Shown: positions 14,760 through 22,331 of the stretch, in pieces
How positions within the stretch are numbered: position 1 is the stretch's first letter
Layout of the letters: every line of letters begins with the position of its first letter
Assembly: GCA_035477115.1 (NCBI GenBank)
Contig: DATIKW010000020.1
Coordinates: 1 to 38,703 of the forward strand
Direction: 5' to 3'
Origin: UBA995 sp035477115
GTDB lineage: Bacteria > Bacillota > Sulfobacillia > UBA995
Length of the DNA stretch: 38,703 nt
Translations under genes and position numbers: made by a program
Notes under the pieces: model-generated
Database searches by the model: none
The model's input: only the letters and a program-made list of their open reading frames with translations
What the model was told of the DNA's origin: nothing

Positions 14760-15353
14760 TCAGGAAAGCAGGAAGTGGAACAGGTTCTGGAAGCCGAAGA
14801 AAGCTACGGACATGAGCCCCGCCGATATGAGGGCGATGGGGACCCCCTGCAAGGCGGCCGGCGTCTCCGCGACGTCCAGGCGCTCGCGCACGCCGGCGAA
14901 GAGGACGATGGCCAGCGTGAAGCCGACGCCCCCGGCGAAGCCGTTGACGACGCTCTCCAGGAAACTGTAGTGCTCCCGGACATTGATGAAGGCGACGCCG
15001 AGGATGGCGCAGTTGGTGGTGATGATCGGCAGGTAGATGCCGAGCGCCTGGTACAGGGCGGGACTGGTCTTCTGGATGACCATCTCCACGAACTGCACGA
15101 GCGAGGCGATGACCAGGATGTACACCACCGTCTGCAGGTAATCGAGCCCCAGCGGCGTGAGCAGGGTGTGCTGGAAGACCCAGGTGATGGCCGAGGCCAG
15201 GGTCATCACGAAGATGACGGCCACGCCCATGCCCACGGCCGTGGACAACCGGCGGGATATGCCGAGGAAGGGACAGATCCCCAGAAAGCGCATGAGCACG
15301 AAGTTATTGACCAGGATGGCGGAGATGACGATGGCGACCAGGTTGAGTCCCAT
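14760..15353 (-). CDS. rnfA: Rnf complex membrane subunit RnfA (197 aa)
   Basis: A six-helix integral membrane protein of normal family length. Signature segments are ILVNNFVLMRFLGICPFLG near the N terminus and YLPIITTNCAILGVAFIN in the middle; the conserved cysteines in these segments coordinate an intramembrane iron-sulfur site shared with RnfE in Rnf/Nqr structures. ATG 15353 is preceded by AAGGGGGTA. It lies 13 bases after rnfE. Confidence 0.96.
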   Translation of the reverse strand: MGLNLVAIVISAILVNNFVLMRFLGICPFLGISRRLSTAVGMGVAVIFVMTLASAITWVFQHTLLTPLGLDYLQTVVYILVIASLVQFVEMVIQKTSPALYQALGIYLPIITTNCAILGVAFINVREHYSFLESVVNGFAGGVGFTLAIVLFAGVRERLDVAETPAALQGVPIALISAGLMSVAFFGFQNLFHFLLS

Positions 15354-15366
15354 AGTTTACCCCCTT

Positions 15367-15993
15367 CTAGCAGCAGGCCCCGGGTCGGCGGGACCGGCGG
15401 GTCAGGAGATTGAGCGCGGCGATGATCAGGCCGAACACGATGAAGGCTCCGGGAGGCATGACCATCACCTGCGCGGGGTTGAAGGGCAATCCCGCCCCGA
15501 ATACCGGCCAACCGGCGACCACCAGGTTGGCCGTGCCCAGGATCTCCCGGATGGAACTGATCGCCACCAGCGCCAGGGTGAAGCCGAGGCCCATTCCCAG
15601 GCCGTCGGCGACCGCGTTCAGGGCGGGCTTGCGCGAGGCGAAAGCCTCCGCGCGGGCCAGGATTATGCAGTTGACCACGATCAAGGGGACGAAGATCCCC
15701 AGGATGCGATGCATTTCCGGCAAGAAGGCGTTCATGGTCAGGTCGACGACGGTCGCGAAGGTCGCGATCACCACGATGAAACAGGGGATTCGCACCCGGG
15801 CGGGGATCACGCCCCGGATCAGCGAGATGAGGAGATTCGATCCGGTGAGGACGAACGTCACCGCCACGCCCATCCAAAAACCGTTCATCACCGCCGTGCT
15901 GACCGCCAGGGCCGGACAGGTTCCCAGGACCAGCCGCAATAGCGGATTCTCCGGTATTATGCCGTTGCGGAAATCATGCAAGAGGCCGCGCAA
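15367..15993 (-). CDS. rnfE: Rnf complex membrane subunit RnfE (208 aa)
   Basis: RnfA paralogue with about six membrane helices and the motifs NPLLRLVLGTCPALAVS and FVPLIVVNCIILARAEAFAS, containing the paired cysteines. The preferred start is TTG 15993 (MRGLLHDFRNGIIPENP), with GAGGAGG 8 bases upstream; a GTG at 16002 is in frame but overlaps that site. It lies directly after rnfG, with 16 bases between the rnfG stop and this start. The C terminus ends in a basic tail with RRSRRPGACC. Confidence 0.95.
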   Translation of the reverse strand: MRGLLHDFRNGIIPENPLLRLVLGTCPALAVSTAVMNGFWMGVAVTFVLTGSNLLISLIRGVIPARVRIPCFIVVIATFATVVDLTMNAFLPEMHRILGIFVPLIVVNCIILARAEAFASRKPALNAVADGLGMGLGFTLALVAISSIREILGTANLVVAGWPVFGAGLPFNPAQVMVMPPGAFIVFGLIIAALNLLTRRSRRPGACC

Positions 15994-16009
15994 TCGATAC
16001 ACCTCCTCG

Positions 16010-16558
16010 TCAGCGGCCGGCCAGCGCCGCGTGCGCCTCGAGCCCCAGATTCGCGGCGGCCAGCACCGCCGCCGAAGAGTCGGTCGCCCCGGTTATCGCC
16101 TGGACATCCCGTCGGAATTCCAGGGGCGGCTCGGCTGTGCCGGCGAACTGATCCAGGAACTCGCGTTCCATGATCCGGGTACCCAGGCCCGCTGTTTCCC
16201 CGGCTGCGGACAGGACGCGCACGGCGGTGACCGTGCCGGCCGCGTCCACCCCCACCAGCACTTCCACCGGCCCGCCGTACCCGGCGGCGGTGACGCGAAA
16301 GACCGTGCCGACCACAGCATCACCCCGTATCCCCTCGTGGACCTGACCGATCGCGGGGAAGCCGGCGAGCACCGGGTCGTCGCTCCGGTCCCGGAAGGTC
16401 TCGGCTTGGGGCAGGACCTCGCGCAGGCCGGCCGCCAGCGCTTCCGCCGCGCGGGCGGCGATCAACTCGCTGGTTACGCCGTAAGTCGCCGTGAGTATGC
16501 CGGCGGCCAGGGCGCAGATGGTGGCCAAGACCAGGGGCAACCTCAGGGATTCCTTCAT
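16010..16558 (-). CDS. rnfG: Rnf complex FMN-binding subunit RnfG (182 aa)
   Basis: The start is ATG 16558 (MKESLRLPLVLATICALAAGIL), overlapping the rnfD stop by four bases; the open frame upstream is only the shadow of rnfD. A single N-terminal membrane helix is followed by an extracytoplasmic FMN domain. The flavin attachment site is VQAITGATDSSAAVL near the C terminus, where a threonine carries FMN through a phosphoester bond. Glycine-rich VRVLSAAGETAGLGTRI is the usual GETPGLG-like motif, with Ala in place of Pro. Confidence 0.94.
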   Translation of the reverse strand: MKESLRLPLVLATICALAAGILTATYGVTSELIAARAAEALAAGLREVLPQAETFRDRSDDPVLAGFPAIGQVHEGIRGDAVVGTVFRVTAAGYGGPVEVLVGVDAAGTVTAVRVLSAAGETAGLGTRIMEREFLDQFAGTAEPPLEFRRDVQAITGATDSSAAVLAAANLGLEAHAALAGR

Positions 16559-17541
16559 CGCGCCTTGCCCCCTCCGAACTGAGTCGGCACCGTGTAGCGG
16601 TCGAGGAGAGGTGCCGCCATGTTCATGATCAGGATGGAGAAGGACACCCCTTCCGGATAGCCTCCGTAGAGCCGAATGAGCACGGTCAGCAGGCCGCACC
16701 CCACGCCGAACCACACGCGGCCGGCGGGGGTCACCGGGCCGCTGACGTAGTCGGTGGCCATGAAACAGGCGCCGAGCAACAAGCCTCCGGACAGGACGTG
16801 GGCCAGGGGGTCGCCGGTGAACAGGCCCTCGGGACCCAGCACCCAGGTCAGGACGGCCACCGTGCCGACGAAGGATGCGGGGATGTGCCACCGGATGACC
16901 TTGCGCCAGAGCAGGTAGGCGGTTCCGAGGAGCAAGGCGACGGCACTGGTCTCGCCGATGGTCCCGGGGATCCAGCCCCAGAACAGCTCGGCGTATGAGG
17001 GAAAACGCTGCAGGATCTCAGGATCTTTCATGATCGCCAGCGGGGTGGCCCCGGTCATCGCCTCCAGCGTCCAGTCACCGGGTTTGACCCAGGTGGTCAT
17101 CAAGCCGGGCCAGGCGGCTACCAGGAAAGCCCGGGCAGCCAGGGCCGGGTTCAGGAAGTTGGAGCCCAGGCCGCCGAAGAGTTGCTTCACCACCACGACG
17201 GCGAAGGCGGAGCCCAAGGCGGCCAGCCAGAGCGGCACCCCGGGGGGCAGGTTCAGGGCCAGGAGCAGCCCCGTGACCGCAGCGCTGAAATCGCCCACGC
17301 TGGATGGCCGCCCCAGCAGACGTCGCGCGACGGCCTCGGCCGCTACCGCCGCGATCACGGCGGTAGCGACCACCGCCAGTACCCGGGGGCCGAACAAGTT
17401 GACCCCGGCCAAGGTGGCCGGCACCAGGGCGATCAGCACATCCTGCATGAGCCGATGAGTGAGGGTAGGCGAGAAGAGGTGGGGCGGCGCGGATAAGACC
17501 AGGAGGTCCTGGCGCTTCTCGCCGGCAGTGCTGTCAGTCAA
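16555..17541 (-). CDS. rnfD: Rnf complex membrane subunit RnfD (328 aa)
   Basis: An integral membrane protein with about nine helices and family motifs SVGDFSAAVTGLLLALNLP, GGLGSNFLNPALAARAF and MTGATPLA, the last being the covalent FMN site. GGYPEGVSFSILIMN near the C terminus is also typical. The start is TTG 17541 with GGGAGGGG upstream. In Rnf, this subunit hands electrons between the cytoplasmic and outer flavins and is linked to Na+ or H+ movement. The gene follows rnfC by 37 bases. Confidence 0.96.
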   Translation of the reverse strand: MTDSTAGEKRQDLLVLSAPPHLFSPTLTHRLMQDVLIALVPATLAGVNLFGPRVLAVVATAVIAAVAAEAVARRLLGRPSSVGDFSAAVTGLLLALNLPPGVPLWLAALGSAFAVVVVKQLFGGLGSNFLNPALAARAFLVAAWPGLMTTWVKPGDWTLEAMTGATPLAIMKDPEILQRFPSYAELFWGWIPGTIGETSAVALLLGTAYLLWRKVIRWHIPASFVGTVAVLTWVLGPEGLFTGDPLAHVLSGGLLLGACFMATDYVSGPVTPAGRVWFGVGCGLLTVLIRLYGGYPEGVSFSILIMNMAAPLLDRYTVPTQFGGGKAR

Positions 17542-17578
17542 GTCCCATGCCCCTCCCTGGCGGCCGCCCCTCGGATCC

Positions 17579-18907
17579 TCAACGGCCGACCCGCCGGCTT
17601 CTGAGTTCGCCCTTGGCCATCCTTATCGCGTGCAGCAGCGGCCGCCGTGCGGGGCAAGCCCAGCCGCAGGCACCGCACTCGACGCAGTCCAAAACGAACA
17701 ACTCCCGCGTCCGCTCGTAGTTGCCCACCCGGACCAGGGCGTCGTACTGGAGGGGGAGAAGCCGCATGGGGCAAGACTGGGCGCAACGCCCGCAGCGGAT
17801 GCAGGGGGTGGTCGCCACCGGGGGGCTTTCCCTCCGCCCGAGGACGAGGATGCCGGTAGTCGCCTTGACTACCGGGGCGTCGAGGCCCGCCTGAGCGACG
17901 CCGGTCATGGGTCCGCCCATGACCACCCGGCCGGCCGGTTCGCCGAGACCTCCGGCCAGCTCGATGGCGGACGCGAAACTGGTCCCGATGCGGAGCAGCA
18001 AGTTGGCGGGCTCCCGCACCGGCCGTCCGGTCACCGTGACCACGCGCTCGATGAGCGGCATACCCCGGTACACGGCGTCGGCCACCGCCACCGCCGTCCC
18101 CACATTGTTGACGAGGACGCCCACATCCATGGGGAGTCCACCGGAGGGGATCTCGCGATTCAAGACGGCCTTGATCAAGTGCTTCTCCGACCCCTGCGGG
18201 TAGCGCGTGGGGAGTATGACCAGCCTGAGCCCGGCGTCCCGGGCCAGCGGGCGCAAGACCTCCGCCGCGTCGGCCTTGTTGCTCTCGACGGCCACATAGG
18301 CCTCGCTCACTCCGACCGCCTTCATCAGCAAGCGCAAGCCTAGCAGTGCGTCGGCAGTGCGTTCGAGCATCAGCCGGTGGTCGCCGGTGAGCAAGGGTTC
18401 GCATTCACAACCATTGAGGATGTAGGTGTCGATGGTCCGATCGGGAGGGGGAGAGATCTTGACCCGGGTGGGGAAGGCGGCTCCTCCCAGCCCGACGATC
18501 CCCGCATCGTGGATCGCCTGGCGGATCTCTTCGGGTGACAGCGAGTTGAGGGTCCCTCGAGCCTTGACATCGGCGGCGAGGGTACTCCCCCCGTCGCCGT
18601 CGATGGCCACGGCCATGACCTCGCGGCCCAGGGGATCGGGGCGTGGCTCCACCGCCGTCACCTTGCCGGATATGCTGGCATGGACCGGCGCCGACAGCGG
18701 GCCGGATGCCTTGCCGATCTTCTGGCCGATGGCGACGTGGTCGCCCCGGGCTACCAGCGGCTCGCAAGGGCTGCCCGTGTGTTGCCAGAGCGGGATGACC
18801 ACCCGGTCGGGAGGGGGCGGCTGGACGATCGGCCGCCCCGCCGTGCGGTCCTTGTCCGCAGGCGGATGGATCATCCCCGCAAGGGATCCGGGTCGAAATC
18901 GCGCCAC
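17579..18907 (-). CDS. rnfC: Rnf complex NADH-binding subunit RnfC (442 aa)
   Basis: First gene of the Rnf operon. It has the N-terminal RnfC barrel, a Complex I 51-kDa-like FMN/NADH region with GIVGLGGAAFPTRVK and LNGCECEPLLTGDH, an SLBB-like domain, and two 4Fe-4S motifs at the C terminus (CIRCGRCAQSCP and CVECGACGWACP). It reduces NAD+ on the cytoplasmic face with electrons coming from ferredoxin through RnfB. GTG 18907 follows GGGAGGAG at a suitable distance. A promoter lies about 85 bases upstream. Confidence 0.96.
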   Translation of the reverse strand: MARFRPGSLAGMIHPPADKDRTAGRPIVQPPPPDRVVIPLWQHTGSPCEPLVARGDHVAIGQKIGKASGPLSAPVHASISGKVTAVEPRPDPLGREVMAVAIDGDGGSTLAADVKARGTLNSLSPEEIRQAIHDAGIVGLGGAAFPTRVKISPPPDRTIDTYILNGCECEPLLTGDHRLMLERTADALLGLRLLMKAVGVSEAYVAVESNKADAAEVLRPLARDAGLRLVILPTRYPQGSEKHLIKAVLNREIPSGGLPMDVGVLVNNVGTAVAVADAVYRGMPLIERVVTVTGRPVREPANLLLRIGTSFASAIELAGGLGEPAGRVVMGGPMTGVAQAGLDAPVVKATTGILVLGRRESPPVATTPCIRCGRCAQSCPMRLLPLQYDALVRVGNYERTRELFVLDCVECGACGWACPARRPLLHAIRMAKGELRSRRVGR

Positions 18908-19276
18908 GGTCGATCTCCTCCCGAAGCCATAAGGCCACAGCTTCCTGCCGCTGCCGAGCGAGGCGAGTCAGTGGCTACTACAAGTGTTATCCTAACGAAA
19001 TTCTCGAGGATTGTCCAGGGTCGGGGCTGGAAAGGCCGCAATTCGAGGACGAATCGAGCGGTCGTACCTCTACGCGCCACATCGAGGGGACTTCACAGTT
19101 GCAGGCGGCGGCATTTGCCGCTTGGGTATCGGAGTCCGGTGGAGTTCGAGAGGAAGGCGAGGTGCGCAGAGCGAATGACAAGCCCGCCTCAAGCGGCAGC
19201 GACTGCATCCGGCGATTGACTGTCCACCAAACCGCGGCAACCCCGCCACGATGCTGGCAGGAGGGACGGACAAGCC
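18908..19276. other. Gene-free gap between rnfC and the DinB-like gene
   Basis: This 369-base divergent gap holds the rnf promoter (18989-19017). The remaining part towards 19276 has a small hairpin GCGGCA-TT-TGCCGC and no convincing coding frame, tRNA or riboswitch that I can recognise. A promoter for the plus-strand gene must lie here but I cannot single one out. Confidence 0.5.
18989..19017 (-). promoter_or_regulatory. Probable sigma-A promoter of the rnf operon
   Basis: Read on the minus strand: TGGACA (19017-19012), 17 bases, then TAGGAT (18994-18989). Five of six and four of six bases match consensus at ideal spacing. This leaves an untranslated leader of about 75 bases before rnfC. 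Confidence 0.55.
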
Positions 19277-20218
19277 ATGAGCGATCGGATGACATCAGAT
19301 CCGGCGGCCGCGATCGAGGGGTTACGCGAGGCGGTAGCGAGGTTCTGTCGTTTCGTCTCGGAGCTGCCGGATGGGGCGTTGGTCGAAAAGGCATGGGGTC
19401 CAAAGGAAGTACTGGCCCATCTGGTGTTCTGGCACGAGAGCTACGTAGCCCAGGCGGAAGCATGGCCCTCCACGGGGGCGGTTGGGCTGCCGCGGGGCCG
19501 GTTTGAAGAGATAAACGCGCGGGCGGTCGCAGCGAGCCGCGACCTGCCTGCCGCCGACCTGCTACGCCGCTACCGGGATGCGAACAAGAGGCTGTGCCGC
19601 CTGGCCCAGGCCGATGAAGCCGACTCCATCACCTTGCGGCTGAAGAGGGGATCAGTCCCGCGTCCCTTGGCCTGGTTTGTCACGGCCGAAGCCGGCCATA
19701 TCGGGCATCACCTCGGTATCCTGGAGCGACAGGCCCGCCGGGATCCGGCGGGCGAGGCTGAGCGCCTGCGGGAGGCGGTGGACGAATTCTGCCGCGTCAT
19801 TGCGGGACTGCCCGTGGCCGCCCTCGTGGACCAGCCCTGGGGACCCAAGCAGGTCCTGGCGCACCTGGTGATCGCTCACGAACTCTGCGTCGCCCAGATC
19901 AATGCATTCCTGGCGGGAGAGCCCTTCATGTTGCCCAGAGGTGTGGATCTGGAGGCGCGAGTCGTTGAGGCCGGGCGTGGCGTTCCCGTTGCCGACTTGG
20001 TGCGCCGCTTCAAGGCTGCCGATGCCCGGCTGCGCCACTTCGGCCGGACCCTCGACCCGCAGGATGTGGTCCTGGAGACCTGGAGACTGCAGATGAAGCG
20101 AGGCTCGCTCTTCTCCACGCTGGACCATATCATCGCCAGGATCGAAGCTCATGTGCGCAGCCATTCCCGGGACTTGGCGCGAGGCGAGGCCGGCAATGCG
20201 CGTCGAACGCCGGTCTAG
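19277..20218 (+). CDS. Tandem DinB/DfsB-like four-helix protein (313 aa)
   Basis: The protein contains two copies of one domain. Copy 1 begins at about residue 15 (LREAVARFCRFVSELPDGAL) with WGPKEVLAHLVFWHESYVAQ; copy 2 begins at about 158 (LREAVDEFCRVIAGLPVAAL) with WGPKQVLAHLVIAHELCVAQ. Both then share LPRG and a DL-RR-(Y/F)-K/R-A helix. The pattern fits ClbS/DfsB-type members of the DinB superfamily, with a metal-site His in the AHL segment and a third-helix His (GHIGHHLGIL) clear only in copy 1. DinB-like proteins often act as metal-dependent thiol transferases; in bacillithiol-producing bacteria they can use that thiol, and bsh genes occur later in this window. Function is inferred from the fold only. 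Confidence 0.7.
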   Translation: MSDRMTSDPAAAIEGLREAVARFCRFVSELPDGALVEKAWGPKEVLAHLVFWHESYVAQAEAWPSTGAVGLPRGRFEEINARAVAASRDLPAADLLRRYRDANKRLCRLAQADEADSITLRLKRGSVPRPLAWFVTAEAGHIGHHLGILERQARRDPAGEAERLREAVDEFCRVIAGLPVAALVDQPWGPKQVLAHLVIAHELCVAQINAFLAGEPFMLPRGVDLEARVVEAGRGVPVADLVRRFKAADARLRHFGRTLDPQDVVLETWRLQMKRGSLFSTLDHIIARIEAHVRSHSRDLARGEAGNARRTPV

Positions 20219-20254
20219 GCGGCTCCCGAACGCGTATCTGCCCGGCATCGGGCG

Positions 20255-20273
20255 AGCACCATAAAGGGGTGCT
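20255..20273. repeat. Small hairpin before tepA
   Basis: AGCACC (20255-20260) and GGTGCT (20268-20273) form a six-bp stem with a seven-base loop, 37 bases after the DinB-like stop. It is followed by the near-direct repeat TTGGGCCGAAGG / TTGGGCCGACGAAGG. No T-run is present. Confidence 0.3.
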
Positions 20274-20315
20274 TGGGCCGAAGGTGTTTGGGCCGACGAA
20301 GGGAGCTGGTCGGGT

Positions 20316-21107
20316 TTGACCGATCGGACGGGGCAGCCGGCGATCACGGCGGTGCCGGGGCAACCTCCCGTTCCTGAGACCGGGGATGAAGGGGACGGGC
20401 CCAGGGGCGACGAACGGCGTAGTCCCGTTGGAGCGCTGGAGAGCCTGGGCACGCTGGCCACCCCCTTGCCGAAATCGAACTACCACGTGCTCACGGTCGT
20501 CGGCCAGATCGAAGGGCACCTGACCCTGCCCCCCCAGAACAAGACCACCAAGTACGAGCACCTCATCCCCCAGATCGTCGCCATCGAACTGAACCCCGAC
20601 ATCCACGGCCTCCTGGTCGTCCTCAACACGGTGGGGGGAGACGTGGAGGCCGGCCTGGCCCTGGCGGAGATGGTCGCCAGCCTGTCGAAGCCCACTGTTT
20701 CGCTGATCCTGGGCGGGGGGCACAGCATCGGCATCCCCATCGCCGCGGCCGCCAGCTACTCGTTGATCGCCCCAACGGCCACCATGACCATCCATCCCAT
20801 CCGCCTCAGCGGCCTGCTCGTCGGCGTGCCTCAGACTTACGAGTACCTCGATAAGATGCAGGACCGGGTGATCCGCTTCATCACCGCCAACTCCCGGATC
20901 ACCGAGACCCGGCTGCGCGAGCTGATGTTCCGGACCGGCGAACTCGCCCGCGACATCGGCACGGTGCTGGTCGGGCAGGACGCGGTCCGCGAAGGGCTGA
21001 TCGACGAGGTGGGGGGCGTGGCCAAGGCGATCGCCTGGCTTGAGGAAATGGGGCGGCGGCGAGGCAAGGCGCTCGAACCGTCCGGACTGCCGGACGTCCC
21101 GCAATGA
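20316..21107 (+). CDS. tepA: ClpP-class protease TepA/YmfB (263 aa)
   Basis: A ClpP/SppA-fold protein: LLVVLNTVGGDVEAGLALAEMV, then GGGHSIGIPIAAAASYSLIAP carrying the usual nucleophile region, and ATMTIHPIRLSG with the His. The catalytic set fits S in GGGHSIG and H in TIHP. B. subtilis TepA (translocation-enhancing protein) lies beside spoIIIE with a YlzJ-like gene between, and the same order is present here, which supports the call. The first 40 residues are a low-complexity Pro/Gly/Asp leader. Start is TTG 20316, with GGGAG about 11 bases upstream. The stop overlaps the next gene by ATGA. Confidence 0.88.
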   Translation: MTDRTGQPAITAVPGQPPVPETGDEGDGPRGDERRSPVGALESLGTLATPLPKSNYHVLTVVGQIEGHLTLPPQNKTTKYEHLIPQIVAIELNPDIHGLLVVLNTVGGDVEAGLALAEMVASLSKPTVSLILGGGHSIGIPIAAAASYSLIAPTATMTIHPIRLSGLLVGVPQTYEYLDKMQDRVIRFITANSRITETRLRELMFRTGELARDIGTVLVGQDAVREGLIDEVGGVAKAIAWLEEMGRRRGKALEPSGLPDVPQ

Positions 21108-21385
21108 TCCTCTGGTCGCCGATGCCCCTCGAAGTGGTGCTGGCGGGGTGGGGCAGCGACGCCGCGCGCCGGGTGGAACTGCCTATACCCGGGGGATGGG
21201 TCATCGCCGACGTGGATGCCGATGGCAAAGTGGCGATCAGCCGGCTGGTCGCCACCGACCCCCGAGCCTATCTCGAACCACGCTGGCGACCGGGAAGTAT
21301 CCTCCGGGCGGGAGCCGGATCGGGCGACGCGCTCGGGGCCGCCGGGCGGCCCGAGGCCGGCACGGGAGGAACGGCCGGCAACTGA
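21104..21385 (+). CDS. YlzJ-like protein (93 aa)
   Basis: A short protein beginning MILWSPMPLEVVLAGW, the usual opening of YlzJ-like proteins (pattern ILYTPMPLE-V). It is coupled to tepA through an ATGA overlap. After about residue 67 the tail becomes Gly/Ala-rich and probably disordered. No enzymatic role is known; the family is recognised by its constant place between tepA and spoIIIE. Here uppP is inserted before spoIIIE. Confidence 0.75.
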   Translation: MILWSPMPLEVVLAGWGSDAARRVELPIPGGWVIADVDADGKVAISRLVATDPRAYLEPRWRPGSILRAGAGSGDALGAAGRPEAGTGGTAGN

Positions 21386-21423
21386 AGCGAAGCCCCTGCC
21401 TACGATCGGTCCGGCGAGGCGAG

Positions 21424-22275
21424 GTGGAGCCGGTGGGAACAGGGCAGGCGGTCCTGCTCGGCCTGGTGCAGGGTTTGACCGAGTTCTTGCCCGTCTCCAG
21501 TTCGGCGCATCTGGTGCTCGCTCAAGCCTTGCTGGGGATCCAGCCGCCGGGCCTGACCCTCGAGATCGCCGTGCATCTGGGAACGCTGGTCGCCGTGTTG
21601 GTGGTCTTCGCCCGCGATCTGGGGCAGCTGCTCGGGGCGGGATGGCGGATGGCCGTCGCGGCCGCCCGGCGCGCCTCGCCCCGGGAGCATCTCGCCCGAG
21701 ATCCCGGTGCGCGGCTGCTGGTCGGGCTCGCCTTGGCATCCGCGGTCACGGCGGCGATGGGATTGACCGGGGAACCGTGGCTGCGCGGCGCTTACGAGGA
21801 ACCGGAGCTTGCGGCCGCTTTGCTGCTGGTGACGGGGGCGATACTCTGGGGAGCGGGGAGGATCCGTCCCGGTACGCGACCGCTCCCTGCGGTTGGTTGG
21901 CGGGACGGGTTGCTGGTAGGCGCTGCGCAGGGCGTGGCCATCCTGCCCGGCATCTCGCGGTCGGGGACGACGATCGCCGCCGGACTCTGGTCCGGGCTCG
22001 ACCGCGATGCGGCCGCCCGCTTCTCCTTCCTCCTTTCGGTGCCCGCGATCCTGGGTGCTACCCTGCTCGAAGCGGTGCGCCTGGGGCCGGCATCGCTCCT
22101 GCAGCCCGGGCTCGGGGTCACGCTGCCGGCGATGGCGTCCGCCGCCGCGACCGGCTTTCTGGCCATCACCGGGCTGCTGCGGGTGATACGGCGCGGGCGG
22201 CTGGGTTCCTTCGCATATTACTGCTGGGCGGTAGGGGGCGGATCCCTGTTATGGCTGACTCTGGCAGGCGGTTGA
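21424..22275 (+). CDS. uppP: Undecaprenyl-diphosphatase UppP/BacA (283 aa)
   Basis: An integral membrane enzyme that removes a phosphate from undecaprenyl diphosphate to recycle the carrier lipid for peptidoglycan. Both active-site motifs are clear: QGLTEFLPVSSSAHLVL near the N terminus and LPGISRSGTTIAAGL in the second half. About eight hydrophobic segments are visible and length is normal. I use GTG 21424 (MEPVGTGQAVLLG); GTG 21433 is an equal alternative, while the open frame extending left of 21400 is tepA/ylzJ shadow. Insertion of uppP between ylzJ and spoIIIE is unusual compared with Bacillus. Confidence 0.93.
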   Translation: MEPVGTGQAVLLGLVQGLTEFLPVSSSAHLVLAQALLGIQPPGLTLEIAVHLGTLVAVLVVFARDLGQLLGAGWRMAVAAARRASPREHLARDPGARLLVGLALASAVTAAMGLTGEPWLRGAYEEPELAAALLLVTGAILWGAGRIRPGTRPLPAVGWRDGLLVGAAQGVAILPGISRSGTTIAAGLWSGLDRDAAARFSFLLSVPAILGATLLEAVRLGPASLLQPGLGVTLPAMASAAATGFLAITGLLRVIRRGRLGSFAYYCWAVGGGSLLWLTLAGG

Positions 22276-22331
22276 CCGGCGCAGGACCTGCCCGCCGCCG
22301 CGTAGAAGTGCGAGCGCGGAGGGCGGGAGCC

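Noticed and set aside
16559..16891. N-terminal extension of the RnfG frame
   Set aside because: It lies inside rnfD; the true RnfG start is the ATG overlapping the rnfD stop.
21040..21423. N-terminal extension of the UppP frame
   Set aside because: It overlaps tepA and the YlzJ-like gene and carries no UppP sequence; the enzyme starts at about 21424.
21216..22331. Very long N-terminal extension of the FtsK/SpoIIIE frame
   Set aside because: The translation is Arg/Pro/Ala-rich shadow of ylzJ and uppP; the TTG at 22332 has a good Shine-Dalgarno and gives normal length.
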